Shown here: positions 48,031 through 49,178 of the stretch, piece after piece | Layout of the letters: each line of letters begins with the position of its first letter | Numbering within the stretch: the first letter of the stretch is position 1 | From: Pezizomycotina sp. ARF18 | Lineage: Eukaryota > Ascomycota | DNA length: 49,178 nt | Assembly: GCA_002224055.1 (NCBI GenBank) | Contig: AZLU01000281.1 | Span: forward strand, 1-49,178 | Direction: 5' to 3' | Program-made: the position numbers and the translations under genes | The notes under the pieces: model-generated | What the model was told of the DNA's origin: nothing | What the model saw: the letters and a program-made list of their open reading frames with translations, nothing else | The model's database searches: none

Positions 48031-48956
48031 ATGGCTCCAACTAAGTCAAGGGCGAAGGCACCTCTGGAAGAGCGCGATACCAATCTCGCTCAGGCGAAAC
48101 CGAACTTTTGGCGACGGCAAAAAGACAGGCAAGGAAGTCTCAAACGATAAGGTATCCTCTGCCGCGAGTATTTGCTTTAGTTACTCGCCCTAAGCCAAAA
48201 CGATAAACTAACAATCCATATAGCCACCTTTAAAGCGTTCCATCTCTGAGACCGACCCGACCGATGATATCAAGGACGACGAAGAAGACGACGACGGCAC
48301 CTTCGAAATCAAATACGACTGTGACGACATCCGCCGCAAGATCGCGCCTTCCTCAACTCCGGCGAGATGAAAGTAACCCACTGGCAGCGCGAGCTCGGCA
48401 TAAACTCAAACTCTACAGTCGCTTTATGAAGCTCAAAGGCCCGTACTCCGGCATCGACAACCAAACCTTCGAAGCCGCTCATCGCTTCTTCGTTAAGCGC
48501 GATGCAAAAGGGATCAAGACCCAACGGCCGAAGAAAGCCAAGACCGCCTCCAAAACCAGCCCCCGACGAGGTTAAAGATATCACACTGGACGGCGAAGAC
48601 ACCAGGAGTGTTCCCATCTACGACTCCTGCGACGAGATTAGGCGCAAGATCAACGCCGCTATACGCGGCGGTCAGACGCAGGCGGGTTTATGCAAGGCTT
48701 TCGCGGCGGCGTGGAACGACGACAGAACCATCCAGAGTGCTCAATTGCAGCGCTTTCTAAAGTACAAGGGCGCGACGCAGGGTAACTCCACGGCGTATAC
48801 TACGGCGCGTACGTGTACTTCGAGAAGCTGCGGATCAAGGAAGGCAAGAAGAAGACGAAGCACAGGGAGGAGAAAAATATGGGCGCACCAGGGTGGTGCT
48901 CGACTGAACAGGATAAGGGAGGGTACTGTGTATCGGAAACGAGAGACCGTACATGA
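48031..48956 (+). CDS. DUF7726-type protein with two repeats, frame-broken
   Basis: The ATG at 48031 gives a Lys-rich start. An intron at 48152-48223 has a CTAAC branch point. Exon 2 holds two related units. The first has YDCDDIRRKI, then MKVTHWQRELGI and YSRFMKLKGPYSG. The second has YDSCDEIRRKINAAI, then IQSAQLQRFLKYKGATQG. The GAYVYFEKLRIKEGKKKTKH segment and a Trp/Gly-rich end follow. This is the layout of the fungal DUF7726 family, likely nuclear proteins of unknown role. Breaks: an extra base in TTTT at 48106-48109, missing bases near 48346, 48415 and 48797, and an extra base (or two missing) near 48545. The stop is at 48954. Repaired size would be about 285 residues. Confidence 0.75.
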
Positions 48957-49178
48957 TCAGATAACATTCCATTAAAGAAAAAAAGACTTATCCTTTGTTC
49001 AATTGACAGAAAAGGTATAACTTTTATAGATTATACCTTTGGACGGAGAATCGTGTTATAAGCAAAAGGGTTTCGGCGGGGCTAATTGTCTTTTTCAACT
49101 GGCGTACTAGTCTCAGTAGTTATAGATCGCGTAGCTTAAAAAAAAATCTCGCATTGTACATTATTAAGTATCGTTATA
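48957..49178. other. Downstream flank
   Basis: 3' region of the DUF7726 gene. It is AT-rich with an A7 run; nothing else is recognised. Confidence 0.5.

Overview
The window is nuclear DNA of a filamentous ascomycete (Pezizomycotina). Three things point there. The introns are short (about 60 to 100 bases), with GTAAGT-type donors and CTAAC branch points. The protein families are fungal: PTH11-like rhodopsin-domain protein, NACHT/ankyrin receptors, DUF7726, and a secreted tripeptidyl-aminopeptidase-type hydrolase. The first 5 kb shows extreme RIP (repeat-induced point mutation) decay: TpA is everywhere and CpA/TpG are almost absent. I cannot name the genus.

Layout. 1-5.1 kb: RIP-ruined repeats with a Copia-like LTR, a minisatellite, GC-rich patches and an inverted LTR fragment. 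5.1-9.5 kb: gene remnants, including a BTB/POZ pseudogene. 9.5-11.3 kb: secreted TAP-like peptidase. 12.3-18.0 kb: a compact cell-death-type cluster made of a gasdermin-like candidate (+), a caspase-domain protease (-) and a CHAT-domain (caspase-related) protein (+). 18.0-22.7 kb: gene desert. 22.7-25.4 kb: rhodopsin-domain membrane protein and a small secreted protein. 25.4-28.4 kb: desert. 28.4-31.4 kb: a decayed NLR (DUF7708, NACHT-flank and ankyrin parts) that ends at an LTR fragment. 32.3-33.8 kb: two small cysteine-rich proteins. 34.1-35.1 kb: OTU1/YOD1-type deubiquitinase. 36.0-37.8 kb: a second truncated NLR with a zinc-binding tail. 39.5-40.6 kb: tyrosine phosphatase. 41.1-43.2 kb: MFS transporter. 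45.6-46.9 kb: unrecognised gene remnant. 48.0-49.0 kb: DUF7726 protein.

Two themes matter. First, the region is rich in parts of fungal immune-like or allorecognition programmed cell death (NLRs, caspase, CHAT, a candidate pore former), embedded in transposon-scarred, gene-poor sequence. Second, many otherwise well-conserved genes are broken by single-base indels, nearly all in or beside short homopolymers, with the protein continuing at once in another frame. This is the signature of an unpolished long-read assembly. Many apparent pseudogenes here (peptidase, caspase, OTU1, phosphatase, MFS, DUF7726) may therefore be intact in the organism. The BTB gene and the two NLRs carry stops, truncations or missing domains and are more likely truly dead.
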